Part shown: one piece after another, positions 1-8,339 of the stretch | Position numbering within the stretch: the first letter of the stretch is position 1 | How the letters are laid out: each line of letters begins with the position of its first letter | Assembly: GCF_000425485.1 (NCBI RefSeq) | Contig: NZ_AUDN01000028.1 | Span: 1 to 49,754, forward strand | Source: Flavobacterium tegetincola DSM 22377 | GTDB lineage: Bacteria; Bacteroidota; Bacteroidia; Flavobacteriales; Flavobacteriaceae | DNA length: 49,754 nucleotides | Reading direction: 5' to 3' | The notes under the pieces: model-generated | What the model was told of the DNA's origin: nothing | The model's database searches: none | What the model saw: only the letters and a program-made list of their open reading frames with translations | Program-made: the position numbers and the translations under genes

Positions 1-151
1 CGATATTGGTTTTTGATACCAGAGGTCCACCGGCTTGGTATCTTGGCGTTAGCCAAAAGGCAAAGTCCCACCAAAATTAACTTGGAATGGGTAAGGGCAC
101 TGTGCTCAAAAGTGAAGGTAAACACTAAAAAATGATCCAGATTTTACTGCA

Positions 152-179
152 TAAAAAAAGAGGATCATCTAATCCTCTT
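152..179 (-). terminator. Rho-independent terminator-like hairpin, minus strand
   Basis: An 8-bp stem (158-165 with 172-179) with a 6-nt loop is followed on the minus strand by a run of seven T (A-run at 153-159). No convincing minus-strand gene lies upstream of it in the window, so its parent transcript is unknown. The left edge (1-338) otherwise shows no gene that I can support. Confidence 0.45.
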
Positions 180-338
180 GATATTCTTCAAAACGCTTTA
201 CGATAACTCCATAAGTGTTGACGGCATGTAATCGGTTCCGTTCAACACAGGTTTCATTGTTCGTTCTCCGAACGCAACGAAACCTTAGCTGGCAGCCGAA
301 GCGTTTGGACGGGATTATCCACTCCTTCTGGTACTCAA

Positions 339-734
339 TTGCTTACTGATTTTTTATTTACACCCAAGCAGGATGTGTTTTCGCTTTTTGATGGTGTTCC
401 TGTAGTGTCTGATTTTGGTGGAAGGTGTGATTTTACTGGTTTTCAATTGAATGCCCGTGCGTTTAAGAAGTCGGCTACTCATGTGGTGCTTACTTATTTT
501 GTGGTGGATTATACTATCGATACTTTGGAATTTGTTCGCTATGTCGCACCGGAGCTTAGTGTTGCCAAAGCCAATTTGCCGGTTGCATTAGGTGCTTTTG
601 AGGTTGCAAGCTTACCTCCTGCTTCTTCGTTTCGGATGGCTTATTTGGCGGTGCAGTTTTATCAACAGGGTAATGGTGGATTAGTGGTGTTAAAAGAACA
701 GGGCATGACGGGGTTAAGGGGGTTGGGGGTTTGA
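339..734 (+). CDS. Unrecognised protein, probably a C-terminal fragment
   Basis: Open frame of 131 codons beginning at a TTG. The same frame stays open upstream to about 218 without a good ATG or ribosome binding site, so this is probably the 3' end of a longer gene that has lost its beginning. The product is rich in Phe, Val and Tyr, with alternating hydrophobic stretches that suggest beta strands, and has no signal peptide or motif that I recognise. G/T-rich codon use differs from the AT-rich dnd genes next door. The upstream 150 bp look rearranged. It could be a decayed remnant; I cannot name a family. Confidence 0.3.
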   Translation: MLTDFLFTPKQDVFSLFDGVPVVSDFGGRCDFTGFQLNARAFKKSATHVVLTYFVVDYTIDTLEFVRYVAPELSVAKANLPVALGAFEVASLPPASSFRMAYLAVQFYQQGNGGLVVLKEQGMTGLRGLGV

Positions 735-1101
735 GGGTTGTAGGTTTTGGGTAAAAGGTGTGAGGTGGAAGGTTTGGAACGCGGATTTGGCGGATGATGT
801 TGGTTGGGTAGATTTTTGAAGGTTGTGGTTTATAATTGTTTTTTTTACGGCTCAGATAAGTCTTATTAAAAAATGACTACTTTACTTTTTACCCAAAAAA
901 TTATTGCTGTTTTAATTTTTTTTGGAATTTTACGTTTCATGTAAATTATATATTAGCATTTTGTACAGCTAATTGGGGAGTATTTATCGGGCGTGACACA
1001 GTAAGTACTATACATATATTTTTTATAGTTGTCTTTTTACGGTTTCCCGTATAAATTATTGATTTGCTTTCTGTATTATTGTAATCACAAAAATTAAATT
1101 A
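735..1101. other. Intergenic region before the dnd locus
   Basis: 367 bp without a supported gene. The first 90 bp are G/T-rich and look like decayed sequence; the rest is AT-rich and presumably holds the dndA promoter. A possible -7 box with one mismatch (TATTATTG, 1074-1081) lies 20 bp before the dndA ATG, but there is no well-placed -33 element. This is also the apparent left border of the defence locus. Confidence 0.3.
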
Positions 1102-2226
1102 ATGTCTCATCATTATTTCGATAACGCAAGTACAACAAAAGTAGATTCTAGAGTTCTAGAAGTTATGTTGCCCTATTTCACAGAGTTTTATGGCAATGCT
1201 TCTAGTAACCATGATTTTGGTAAGATATCCAAAAATGCTATAGACAAAGCACGAGTTCAAGTTTCGGAACTGATAAATGCAAATGAGAACGAAGTTATAT
1301 TTACCTCAGGAGCTACTGAATCTATCAACTTTGCCCTAAAAGGATTTGTTGAGTCCAATTTTGAAAAGGGAAATCATATTATTACTGTAAAAACTGAACA
1401 CAAAGCTGTCTTAGCCACTTGTGAATACTTAGAAACAAAAGGAATTGAAGTCACTTACTTAAATGTTGATAAAGAAGGTTTAATTTCTTTGAGTGAATTA
1501 CAAAATGCCATTCGACCTGATACATTTCTGATTTCCGTAATGTATGCAAATAATGAAACGGGAGTTTTACAATCTATAAATGAAATTGGTAACATTGCAA
1601 AGGACAATGGTATTACGTTTTTCTGCGATGCCACACAGGCAGTTGGAAAGATTAAAGTTGATGTTGAAGCAGACCACATAGATATGTTGTGTTTTAGTGG
1701 ACATAAGGTAAATGGTCCTAAAGGCATTGGTATTTTATTTAAAAAACAAAAAATTGAATTGACTCCTTTAATTCATGGTGGTGGACAAGAAATGGGTTTA
1801 CGAGCTGGTACTTACAATACTCCATTAATCGTAGGACTAGGAAAAGCTTGTGAAATTGCTAAAAATGAATTTGAAAGCAATAATGATACAATAGAAAGCA
1901 GAAGTAAATTATTACTTCAAGAATTGAAGAGTATCAAAGGTGCTTCTATCATCGGTAATGAAAGTTCTAAAGTTGAAAATATTATTGATGTTATATTACC
2001 TGGTTTAGATTCCAATATATTTATATCTAAAGTTAACGATTTTGCCTTAAGTAATGGTTCTGCATGTACTTCTCAGATTATAGAAAGTTCACATGTCTTA
2101 AAAGCAATGGGATTAATTGAAAGTGAATGTAATCAATCGATTAGAATTTCATTTAATAAAGATGTAAGTGAAGGAAGTATTAAATTACTTATAGAAAATA
2201 TTAAAGCCAAACTAAAAAACATGTAG
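1102..2226 (+). CDS. dndA: Cysteine desulfurase of the phosphorothioation system (DndA/IscS-like)
   Basis: PLP-dependent class V aminotransferase of 374 aa. In Dnd systems this enzyme takes sulfur from L-cysteine as an enzyme persulfide and passes it to DndC. Visible motifs: N-terminal YFDNASTT, ATES (71-74), DATQ (176-179), the PLP-binding lysine in SGHK (Lys202), HGGGQE (225-230), and the catalytic persulfide cysteine in NGSACTS (Cys322). Length fits IscS/NifS/DndA. The ATG at 1102 gives the standard family N-terminus. It is the first gene of a five-gene operon, one base before the helicase gene (2228). Because a dndC gene lies in the facing operon, DndA is a better reading than a housekeeping IscS, although a housekeeping-like activity cannot be ruled out from sequence alone. 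Confidence 0.88.
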   Translation: MSHHYFDNASTTKVDSRVLEVMLPYFTEFYGNASSNHDFGKISKNAIDKARVQVSELINANENEVIFTSGATESINFALKGFVESNFEKGNHIITVKTEHKAVLATCEYLETKGIEVTYLNVDKEGLISLSELQNAIRPDTFLISVMYANNETGVLQSINEIGNIAKDNGITFFCDATQAVGKIKVDVEADHIDMLCFSGHKVNGPKGIGILFKKQKIELTPLIHGGGQEMGLRAGTYNTPLIVGLGKACEIAKNEFESNNDTIESRSKLLLQELKSIKGASIIGNESSKVENIIDVILPGLDSNIFISKVNDFALSNGSACTSQIIESSHVLKAMGLIESECNQSIRISFNKDVSEGSIKLLIENIKAKLKNM

Positions 2227-2227
2227 T

Positions 2228-4444
2228 ATGTTGAAGGATGTTAATTGGGCAGACCATAGAAATTATAAGACAGGTAGTGACAACGAACCGCTTCAGTTTT
2301 ATCTAGATGCGTTATGCAGTAGTAAGTCATTTGATTTACTATTAGGTTATTTTAGCTCTTCAGCTATTAATGTTTTATCGTTAGGTTTTGCGAACTTCAT
2401 TTATTCTGGAGGAAAAATGAGAGCAGTTATAAATAATGTAATATCTGAGCAGGATAAAAAAGCCATAACTAAAGGTCAAGAAAAAGAAGCATTTTCGACC
2501 TTATATGATTTTAATAATATAAGAGAGTTAAAAAATTCATTAGATGAATATGGCCTTCATTTTTTTGAATGTTTTGCATGGTTAATAGCCAATGATAAAA
2601 TTGATTTGAAAATTATAAAACCGAAAAATGGGGTAGGAATTGCTCACTATAAATCAGGGGTTTTTAGTGATGGTGAAAATGCGGTCAGTTATAAATCGTC
2701 ATGCAACTTTACTTACTATGGCTTTATTGAAAATCTTGAGGAATTAGAATGTCGGTTATCTTGGGAAGATGCTAGCTCTAAAAGATCGGTGGAAAATCAA
2801 GTTAGAGATTTTGAAACCATCTTTTCCGGTAATTCTGAGAATGTTGAATATTTAAATATTGTTGACATAAAGGCCGCGATTCTAAATAAATTTGGAGATA
2901 AAAATATTCACGACTTATTAATCCAAGAAAAAAGTCTTTTAAATAAAAGGGATGCGATTTTTAGTAATTCTAAAATCAAAAAATCTATTAAATTTGCTAT
3001 TCAGAAGATAAACAAGTTTGATAAAATAGAAAAGACACCTAAGTTTCCCTACTCAGAAGGCCCAAGACCTTACCAAATTGAAGCTTATGATAAATGGACT
3101 GCAAATGGTAAAAAAGGCATTTTTGCTATGGCGACCGGAACTGGAAAAACACTAACATCATTAAATTGCCTCTTAAATCAGTATAAAGAATATAACTCAT
3201 ACAAAGCTGTAATTGTAGTTCCAACTATTGCGTTACTAAATCAATGGAAAGACGAATGCCGGAAATTTAACTTCAACAATGTTATTACGGTTAGTTCTCA
3301 AGAAAAATGGCCTCAAAACATTTCATTTCTTAATTCAGCTAGTAACTTTATAGATGTTTCATTTGTAATTATTGTGACTTATGCATCTTTTTATAGAAGT
3401 AATTTTCAAAGCCATTTTCAAAATTTACCGCAAGAGACATTACTAATTGCTGACGAAGCTCATAATTTAGGTTCATTAAATATTGCTAAGGTTTTACCTA
3501 AAATTCATTTAAGAAAAAGAATTGGACTATCAGCAACGCCTGACAGAAAATTTGATGAAATAGGAAACAAAAGTATTGAAGAGTTTTTTAATGATAAACC
3601 CCCATTTGTTTATAGTTATTCAATGGAAGAAGCAATGAAGATGGGGTGGTTATGTAAATATAAATATTACCCTCATATTGTTAAATTAACCGACATCGAG
3701 CTAGCCGAATATGTAAAAAAATCAAAACAGTTAATTAAATATTTTGACAATAAGACTAAGCGCTACAAAGAATGTAAGGAAGTAGAGATGTTATTATTGG
3801 AAAGAAAAAGAATAATTCATAAAGCACACAATAAATTAGATATTTTTAAAAAAATACTAGAAGACGAATTTGCTAGAAAAGGCAACTTAAAATATACTCT
3901 AGTTTATGTTCCCGAAGGTATTGAAGCTAATTATGATAGTATAGATGAATATGTAGAAGATCAGGAAGACATTAAATTAATAAATGAATATACTAGAGCG
4001 GTAAGCAGTACGGATAGTTCGATAATGGTTAAACAATATACCTCGAATACTAGTGATAGAAATGATGTGATTTTGGGGTTTCAAAAGGGGAAAATAGATG
4101 TTTTAACTTCAATGAAATGCTTAGATGAAGGAGTTGATGTTCCACGTTCTGAATTAGCCATATTTTGCGCAAGTACAGGAAATCCTCGGCAGTTTATTCA
4201 AAGACGAGGAAGAGTCCTTAGAAATCACCCTGACAAAATGTATGCTGTTATTCATGATTTAGTAGTCGTTCCAAATATTGATGATGAATCAACTTATGAA
4301 ATGGAAAAAAATATGATTAAAAAAGAATTAGAAAGAGTAGTAGATTTTTCTGTTTTGGCAATCAATAAAATTGACACCTATGATGAATTAAAACCGATTC
4401 TTAATCATTACAATTTAAATTTATACAACACACCAAACGACTAA
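2228..4444 (+). CDS. PLD-domain DEAD/DEAH helicase, phosphorothioation-linked restriction protein
   Basis: A 738-aa fusion. The first ~240 residues resemble a phospholipase-D-type nuclease domain (LLGYFSSSAI near 38-47; HYK and later SSCNFT near 140-162). The rest is a superfamily 2 helicase: motif I ATGTGKT near 300, DEAH as ADEAHNLGS near 407, SATPDR in motif III, and C-terminal DEGVDVP and QRRGRVLR (motifs V-VI). This layout matches proteins annotated as DNA phosphorothioation system restriction enzyme, which are thought to cut DNA that lacks the sulfur mark. It lies between dndA and dndD in the same operon. The DNA-cleaving role is inferred; PLD catalytic residues are only partly clear by eye. 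Confidence 0.75.
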   Translation: MLKDVNWADHRNYKTGSDNEPLQFYLDALCSSKSFDLLLGYFSSSAINVLSLGFANFIYSGGKMRAVINNVISEQDKKAITKGQEKEAFSTLYDFNNIRELKNSLDEYGLHFFECFAWLIANDKIDLKIIKPKNGVGIAHYKSGVFSDGENAVSYKSSCNFTYYGFIENLEELECRLSWEDASSKRSVENQVRDFETIFSGNSENVEYLNIVDIKAAILNKFGDKNIHDLLIQEKSLLNKRDAIFSNSKIKKSIKFAIQKINKFDKIEKTPKFPYSEGPRPYQIEAYDKWTANGKKGIFAMATGTGKTLTSLNCLLNQYKEYNSYKAVIVVPTIALLNQWKDECRKFNFNNVITVSSQEKWPQNISFLNSASNFIDVSFVIIVTYASFYRSNFQSHFQNLPQETLLIADEAHNLGSLNIAKVLPKIHLRKRIGLSATPDRKFDEIGNKSIEEFFNDKPPFVYSYSMEEAMKMGWLCKYKYYPHIVKLTDIELAEYVKKSKQLIKYFDNKTKRYKECKEVEMLLLERKRIIHKAHNKLDIFKKILEDEFARKGNLKYTLVYVPEGIEANYDSIDEYVEDQEDIKLINEYTRAVSSTDSSIMVKQYTSNTSDRNDVILGFQKGKIDVLTSMKCLDEGVDVPRSELAIFCASTGNPRQFIQRRGRVLRNHPDKMYAVIHDLVVVPNIDDESTYEMEKNMIKKELERVVDFSVLAINKIDTYDELKPILNHYNLNLYNTPND

Positions 4445-4454
4445 TTACATTCAA

Positions 4455-4688
4455 ATGGCAAGAAAAGACGAAATTTTTAATAGCTTTATTAAGCATGAAC
4501 TCATAGCGGATAAATACAGTCTAACTGTCGACCAGATTCCTACTAGTTTAAAAGAAGGGCTTAAGTCAAATCATACAATCATAAAAACAATTGCGTTAAT
4601 AGTAGAAAATTCTGAAGGAATTAGTCCAACTTCTGACAGAGCACTATATACTATGATTACTCAATTTTTAAGCGAAGCAACAACATGA
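4455..4688 (+). CDS. Small dnd-associated protein, unknown function
   Basis: 77 aa, charged and probably all helical, with no motif that I can name. It begins 10 bp after the helicase stop and overlaps the start of the DndD-like gene by 4 bp (ATGA), so translation is probably coupled. Small proteins at this place are common in phosphorothioation loci and are sometimes simply called DNA modification system-associated small protein. It is shorter than classic DndE (about 110-120 aa) and I see no DndE signature, so I do not call it DndE. Confidence 0.6.
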   Translation: MARKDEIFNSFIKHELIADKYSLTVDQIPTSLKEGLKSNHTIIKTIALIVENSEGISPTSDRALYTMITQFLSEATT

Positions 4689-6832
4689 TAATAAAAGAAG
4701 TAATCATCGAAAATTATTTATGCTATTATGGTGTAAAAAAGTTCAGTTTGTCTAATGGACTAAATATTATTTTAGGAGAAAATGGAGAAGGCAAAACTAA
4801 ATTCTTTGAAGCATTAGAATGGTTATTAAATGGCGACAATAATAATCTTGACCATTTGGTATCTAAAAAAGCACTTTCTGAAGTCGAAATTGATAAATCA
4901 TTCAGAGTAAGGGTTGAAATTGTCGTTGAACAATATAATGAGATTAAAATACTTTCTAAACAATTTACAGTTAAGAAAAAGGAAGAAAACAGATGTAGTG
5001 TTGGAAACAGCATCCTCGCTGGAACTGAAGAGTCTAGTAATGGTGAACGGAATACTGTTGACGGACGAGAATTATTAGAGCAGATATTTCCTAGTCAAAT
5101 TAGGAGATATTCTATGTTTAAAGGTGAAGAGGAATTAAATATTTTCGATAATGCTGATGCATTAATTAACCTCATTAACTTATTTTCGGAAGCAAAACAC
5201 TATGAAAAATATGAATCGAAAGGAGAAAGTCTAAAGGTTTCTGCTGAAAAAGCTGTAGAACAAGCTTCCAGAAATAATAACAAGAATCAAGAACAATACA
5301 ATAAACTCGATTTTGACATAAAATCACTTGAGTTTAGAAAACATGATAAGCTAACCTTTTTAGAAGTTACTAATAGCAACATTGAAAAAACTACTAAAAA
5401 TATTCAAGAGGTTGAAAAATACATTAACAACGCTGAAGCTTTAGATATAATCAATTCGAGGATAAAAAAAATTGAGTCTGAAATTTCAAAAACCGAGCAA
5501 CTCATTACAGAGAATTATACAACATCTTTATTTGATGAAGGCTGGATGCTAATGAACTTCGAAACAATACATAAGGAATTTGCAGATAAAGTAACGAATT
5601 TAAGTAAAGAAAGACGAACATTACAATCAGAATACGACAAACAAATTGGAATTAAAGAAGGTGAAAACCGAGTTAAATTATCGCTTTTGAACGATTTAGT
5701 TCCCCTTCCTATTGGAACGCCTTCTAAGGCAATTATGGAAGAAATGATTAAAGAGCATATTTGCAAAGTTTGTAATAGAGAAGCTGAGGAAGGTTCTGAA
5801 GCTTTGAAGTTTATGAATGAAAGATTGCAGCAATATCTTCAATCACAGAGCGATGACATTCCAAATGAAGAAATACCGGAAAAGCTTTATAAGCATAACT
5901 ACATCAATAGACTAATAAATTTAAGCACAAATCAAGAAGACAATTTGTTCAAAATCAGAACTATTAATTCTGAGATTGAAGAATTATTTAAATTTAACCA
6001 AGCTAGAAAAGATGATTTAGTAGAATTTAAACATAAGTTAGAAAAAGAGCTCATTGATAGAGAAAGAATAATTGGTAATTCTGCAATTGGTTCAGAAAAA
6101 TTAAGCGTTGTTCTTAAAGACTATAATAGTTGGCAAAGAGATATTAAGAACCTTAACATTGATCTAAATGGACTACAACTTGAAATTGATAAAATATCTT
6201 TACAGTTAAAAGATTTACAAGAACAGAAAGAGAAAATCGATTTGACCAATGTAAATAATTTCTTGATTAATACGCGAAACATTTTAAGAGATATTGATAC
6301 CATTTTTAAAGATACAAAGACTAGAAAATTTGATGAATTCATTAGTCAATTAGCAGAAAAATCAAATCAAATATTTTCTAGGATAAATATTGATGCTTTC
6401 ACTGGAACAATCGACTTTCGATTAATCAAAACAGAAACACGCGTTAGAGTTAAAATTCAACTATTAGATGAAAATGACTTTCCGTTTCCTGAAAACAAGT
6501 CACTTGAAACTTCAAAGCATATATCTGTTTTGTTGGCGATATCTGAGTTAACGAAAGAAGTGAAAGCAGAAAAATATCCTTTAATTTTTGATGCTCCAAC
6601 TTCTTCATTTGGTGAAAGCAAAATGACTGAGTTTTTAAACCTAATTTATGAGGCAGAAAACCAGACCATTATTTTGATTAAAGATTATATCGCGAAGGAT
6701 GAAAACAAAAACCTTTACATCAAGCCAGAATTTGAAAAAGTAAAACGAAATAAAGCATTTTGGGTTAGATTGGAAAGGCCATTTGACGAAAAAAACTTAA
6801 AGACTATTAATACCGAAAGAATAGAACTATAA
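4685..6832 (+). CDS. dndD: DndD-like SMC/Rad50-type ATPase
   Basis: 715-aa ATPase with split head domains. Walker A GENGEGKT lies near residues 33-40, a long coiled coil follows, a zinc-hook-like CKVC (Cys359, Cys362) sits mid-protein, a second coiled coil returns, and the C-terminal head carries Walker B in PLIFDAPTSSF near 629-639. Rad50, SMC and DndD share this plan. In Dnd systems DndD supplies ATPase activity and is thought to open or nick DNA for sulfur insertion. It overlaps the small gene upstream by 4 bp and ends 2 bp before the 178-aa gene. Its position in a locus with dndA, dndB and dndC supports DndD over a generic Rad50-like defence ATPase. Confidence 0.78.
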   Translation: MIIKEVIIENYLCYYGVKKFSLSNGLNIILGENGEGKTKFFEALEWLLNGDNNNLDHLVSKKALSEVEIDKSFRVRVEIVVEQYNEIKILSKQFTVKKKEENRCSVGNSILAGTEESSNGERNTVDGRELLEQIFPSQIRRYSMFKGEEELNIFDNADALINLINLFSEAKHYEKYESKGESLKVSAEKAVEQASRNNNKNQEQYNKLDFDIKSLEFRKHDKLTFLEVTNSNIEKTTKNIQEVEKYINNAEALDIINSRIKKIESEISKTEQLITENYTTSLFDEGWMLMNFETIHKEFADKVTNLSKERRTLQSEYDKQIGIKEGENRVKLSLLNDLVPLPIGTPSKAIMEEMIKEHICKVCNREAEEGSEALKFMNERLQQYLQSQSDDIPNEEIPEKLYKHNYINRLINLSTNQEDNLFKIRTINSEIEELFKFNQARKDDLVEFKHKLEKELIDRERIIGNSAIGSEKLSVVLKDYNSWQRDIKNLNIDLNGLQLEIDKISLQLKDLQEQKEKIDLTNVNNFLINTRNILRDIDTIFKDTKTRKFDEFISQLAEKSNQIFSRINIDAFTGTIDFRLIKTETRVRVKIQLLDENDFPFPENKSLETSKHISVLLAISELTKEVKAEKYPLIFDAPTSSFGESKMTEFLNLIYEAENQTIILIKDYIAKDENKNLYIKPEFEKVKRNKAFWVRLERPFDEKNLKTINTERIEL

Positions 6833-6834
6833 TT

Positions 6835-7371
6835 ATGGAAAATTTATTTGACAAATGGAAAACCAAAATTCCTAAATATAGTGAGGAATTCAAAGAAACT
6901 TTATTTAAATCTTTATCAGAAAAATATGGAGCGGAAGGAGATAAAAAAGTAAGTCTCGGAAAACACTTTAGTACCAACTACGAGTTATACACTTATGCTT
7001 TCTTTTTAGGCCTTTACAGCAAGGAATATTCTCCAATACCTAACGGCGTGAAGAAAGTTGATTTTAGCCACCATATTCAACATTGGGGAAGCAAGACAAC
7101 TGTGTCAGTTCGAAAAGATTTTACTAAACTACAAGAGTATATTTTTGCGGCTTTAATTGCTAAATCAGACGTTAATTTTATTGCTCTTGATAAAGGAGAA
7201 ATATCGGAGGACGAGGTTGTAAAAGAATTGATTAGTACAATGGAAGCATATACCCACGGTGGATTGACTTTGATTAAAGAAAAACTAGATGATAATTCAG
7301 GCTATTTTTTAAATCCAACTTCTTTTTTAGATATGATTGTAAAATCAAAGCATGAAGAAACTGCCGAATAA
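6835..7371 (+). CDS. Dnd-associated 178-aa protein, possible DndE counterpart
   Basis: 178 aa, soluble, mixed helical. Aromatic-rich stretches such as FSTNYELYTYAFFLGLYS (about 45-62) and YIFAALIAKSDVNF are its most distinctive parts. It starts 2 bp after dndD and its last 20 bp overlap a small HTH gene (7352) in another frame. A gene at this place after dndD would be dndE in classic loci, but the sequence does not look like the short DNA-nick-binding DndE. I infer a DndE-like or accessory role from position only. Confidence 0.6.
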   Translation: MENLFDKWKTKIPKYSEEFKETLFKSLSEKYGAEGDKKVSLGKHFSTNYELYTYAFFLGLYSKEYSPIPNGVKKVDFSHHIQHWGSKTTVSVRKDFTKLQEYIFAALIAKSDVNFIALDKGEISEDEVVKELISTMEAYTHGGLTLIKEKLDDNSGYFLNPTSFLDMIVKSKHEETAE

Positions 7372-7480
7372 AAAATGGTTAACCTCTAAAGAAACAAAAT
7401 CCCTTTTAAAAATAAGTGATTGTAAACTAATGCACTTACGTTTAGAAGGGAATCAATTTTTTAAAGAAGTTGGAAAGTGA
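7352..7480 (+). CDS. Small HTH_17/excisionase-like DNA-binding protein, copy 1 (shortened)
   Basis: 42-aa ORF overlapping the end of the 178-aa gene by 20 bp. The product opens with a lysine-rich tail, then WLTSKETKSLLKISDCKLM and LRLEG, a winged-helix or MerR/excisionase-like pattern common in Flavobacteriia. Residues 7-33 are identical to the product of the gene at 8174. It lacks the C-terminal wing of that copy (no KKDGRSF motif), because the sequences diverge after 7452, so it may be a truncated partner. Start ATG 7352 is the only one in frame. Confidence 0.65.
   Translation: MKKLPNKKWLTSKETKSLLKISDCKLMHLRLEGNQFFKEVGK
7370..7452 (+). repeat. 83-bp direct repeat, copy 1
   Basis: 80 of 83 bases match 8192-8274, offset 822 bp. 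The three differences are transitions and all are synonymous in the HTH reading frame (Thr, Leu, Leu codons), which suggests selection on the encoded peptide after duplication. Confidence 0.9.
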
Positions 7481-7485
7481 AATAA

Positions 7486-7668
7486 TTACTTTTGTCGCTT
7501 TCTAACGAAATCAATAGCTTTTTCATCCATAAAAATAAAGCTTACACCATCTATTAAGACCAAAGTAAGCTCCTTGTTTTCAACTAATTTATAGACATGT
7601 TGACGGCTTAGTCCTTTAAGTAAAGCGAAGTTTGAAACGGTTAAAAGTTTTTCAGTATTTATATTCAT
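7486..7668 (-). CDS. Excisionase/MerR-like helix-turn-helix protein
   Basis: 60 aa with the pattern LLTVSNFALLKGLSRQHVYK followed by a short basic wing (residues 7-60), typical of excisionase or DNA-binding HTH_17 proteins. It is transcribed away from the 154-aa gene; the 57-bp gap contains the perfect palindrome at 7684-7719. The likely role is a local regulator that binds that palindrome, which would control itself and the 154-aa gene. This is inference from position; no other cofactor or sensing domain is present. Confidence 0.65.
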   Translation of the reverse strand: MNINTEKLLTVSNFALLKGLSRQHVYKLVENKELTLVLIDGVSFIFMDEKAIDFVRKRQK

Positions 7669-7683
7669 ATTTAGATTATGTTT

Positions 7684-7719
7684 GTTAATTTTATATTACA
7701 TTTGTAATATAAAATTAAC
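7684..7719. promoter_or_regulatory. Perfect 16+16 bp palindrome over a promoter
   Basis: GTTAATTTTATATTAC (7684-7699), a 4-bp spacer, and its exact reverse complement (7704-7719). A TAnnTTTG -7 box for the + strand (TACATTTG, 7697-7704) spans its centre, and the ATG of the 154-aa gene follows at 7726. A repressor bound here would block that promoter. The divergent HTH gene at 7486 is the obvious candidate binder. Confidence 0.75.
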
Positions 7720-7725
7720 AACGTC

Positions 7726-8190
7726 ATGAGTGAAACTATTTCTTACACCGCACAAAGCTACAAAAGAACAATCGACTACAATTCAAATTTTGTTTTAATT
7801 GGAAATAATATTGACGGTAGCGTAGATGTTGATCTAATAAGGTTTAATAATTTTGAAGAAGTAAAGTTAAAATTGAAAAGTATTCTTGTGAACCTTGAGT
7901 GTTTTGGGGAGTGGGACTTAAAATTATATCAAGTGCAGAAAAACTTTAAAATATCAAAGAAGTATGGTTATTATAAAGTTCCACGTTCAGGCAAACTAAT
8001 CTTACGGCATAGCTATATGGACTACCAAATAAAAAGTTTAGACTTTTTCAATCACAAATTAGAAATTGTAGGTTCGCATATGGAAATAATTGAAAACTGG
8101 AACGCAAAGAGTAATGAAGATTTTTTAAATTATAAAATAGATATTGAAGTTATAACAATCCACTTTAATGAGCATGCAAAAACAGCCTAG
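7726..8190 (+). CDS. Unrecognised 154-aa protein inside the dnd locus
   Basis: 154 aa, soluble, rich in Asn, Lys and aromatic residues, with no motif or membrane segment that I can recognise. The central part (about 85-130) alternates hydrophobic residues in a way that suggests beta strands. Its promoter overlaps the perfect palindrome just upstream, so it is probably tightly repressed. Its 3' end overlaps the second small HTH gene by 17 bp. Candidate roles are an antitoxin-like, anti-defence or regulatory partner of the HTH proteins; none can be shown from sequence. Confidence 0.55.
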   Translation: MSETISYTAQSYKRTIDYNSNFVLIGNNIDGSVDVDLIRFNNFEEVKLKLKSILVNLECFGEWDLKLYQVQKNFKISKKYGYYKVPRSGKLILRHSYMDYQIKSLDFFNHKLEIVGSHMEIIENWNAKSNEDFLNYKIDIEVITIHFNEHAKTA

Positions 8191-8338
8191 CAAAAAATGG
8201 TTAACTTCTAAAGAAACAAAATCCCTTCTAAAAATAAGTGATTGTAAATTAATGCACTTACGTTTAGAAGGGAAAATAGAATTTAAAAAAGATGGAAGAT
8301 CCTTTTTGTATTATCTTGATTCTTATGAAATAATATAA
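8174..8338 (+). CDS. Small HTH_17/excisionase-like DNA-binding protein, copy 2
   Basis: 54-aa ORF: basic N-terminus, WLTSKETKSLLKISDCKLM, LRLEGKIEFKKDGRSFLYYL. This is a complete small winged HTH of the type found in Flavobacteriia next to mobile or defence genes. It overlaps the 154-aa gene by 17 bp, just as copy 1 overlaps its upstream neighbour. It ends one base before the stop of the convergent dndB gene, so both operons end back to back here. It is probably a regulator of the locus; the target is unknown. Confidence 0.65.
   Translation: MQKQPSKKWLTSKETKSLLKISDCKLMHLRLEGKIEFKKDGRSFLYYLDSYEII
8192..8274 (+). repeat. 83-bp direct repeat, copy 2
   Basis: Partner of 7370-7452 with three transitions. 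The two copies bracket the segment that holds the excisionase-like gene, the palindrome and the 154-aa gene, so recombination between them could delete that cassette. Confidence 0.9.
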
Positions 8339-8339
8339 A

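Noticed and set aside
169..300. Minus-strand frame ending RNRLHAVNTYGVIVKRFEEYQ before a stop at 169-171
   Set aside because: The tail looks protein-like, but the upstream part is Cys/Arg-rich and overlaps the opposite open frame, and no family was recognised. It may be a remnant; evidence is too thin to call a gene.
1102..2226. Reading this gene as housekeeping iscS
   Set aside because: It lies one base before a phosphorothioation helicase gene and faces a dndC operon, without iscU, hscA or fdx neighbours.
4726..6342. Several minus-strand frames inside dndD
   Set aside because: They are shadows of the coding frame, with no family features.
7370..8274. CRISPR-like or attachment-site repeat
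   Set aside because: Only two copies, both coding, with synonymous differences; gene duplication explains them.
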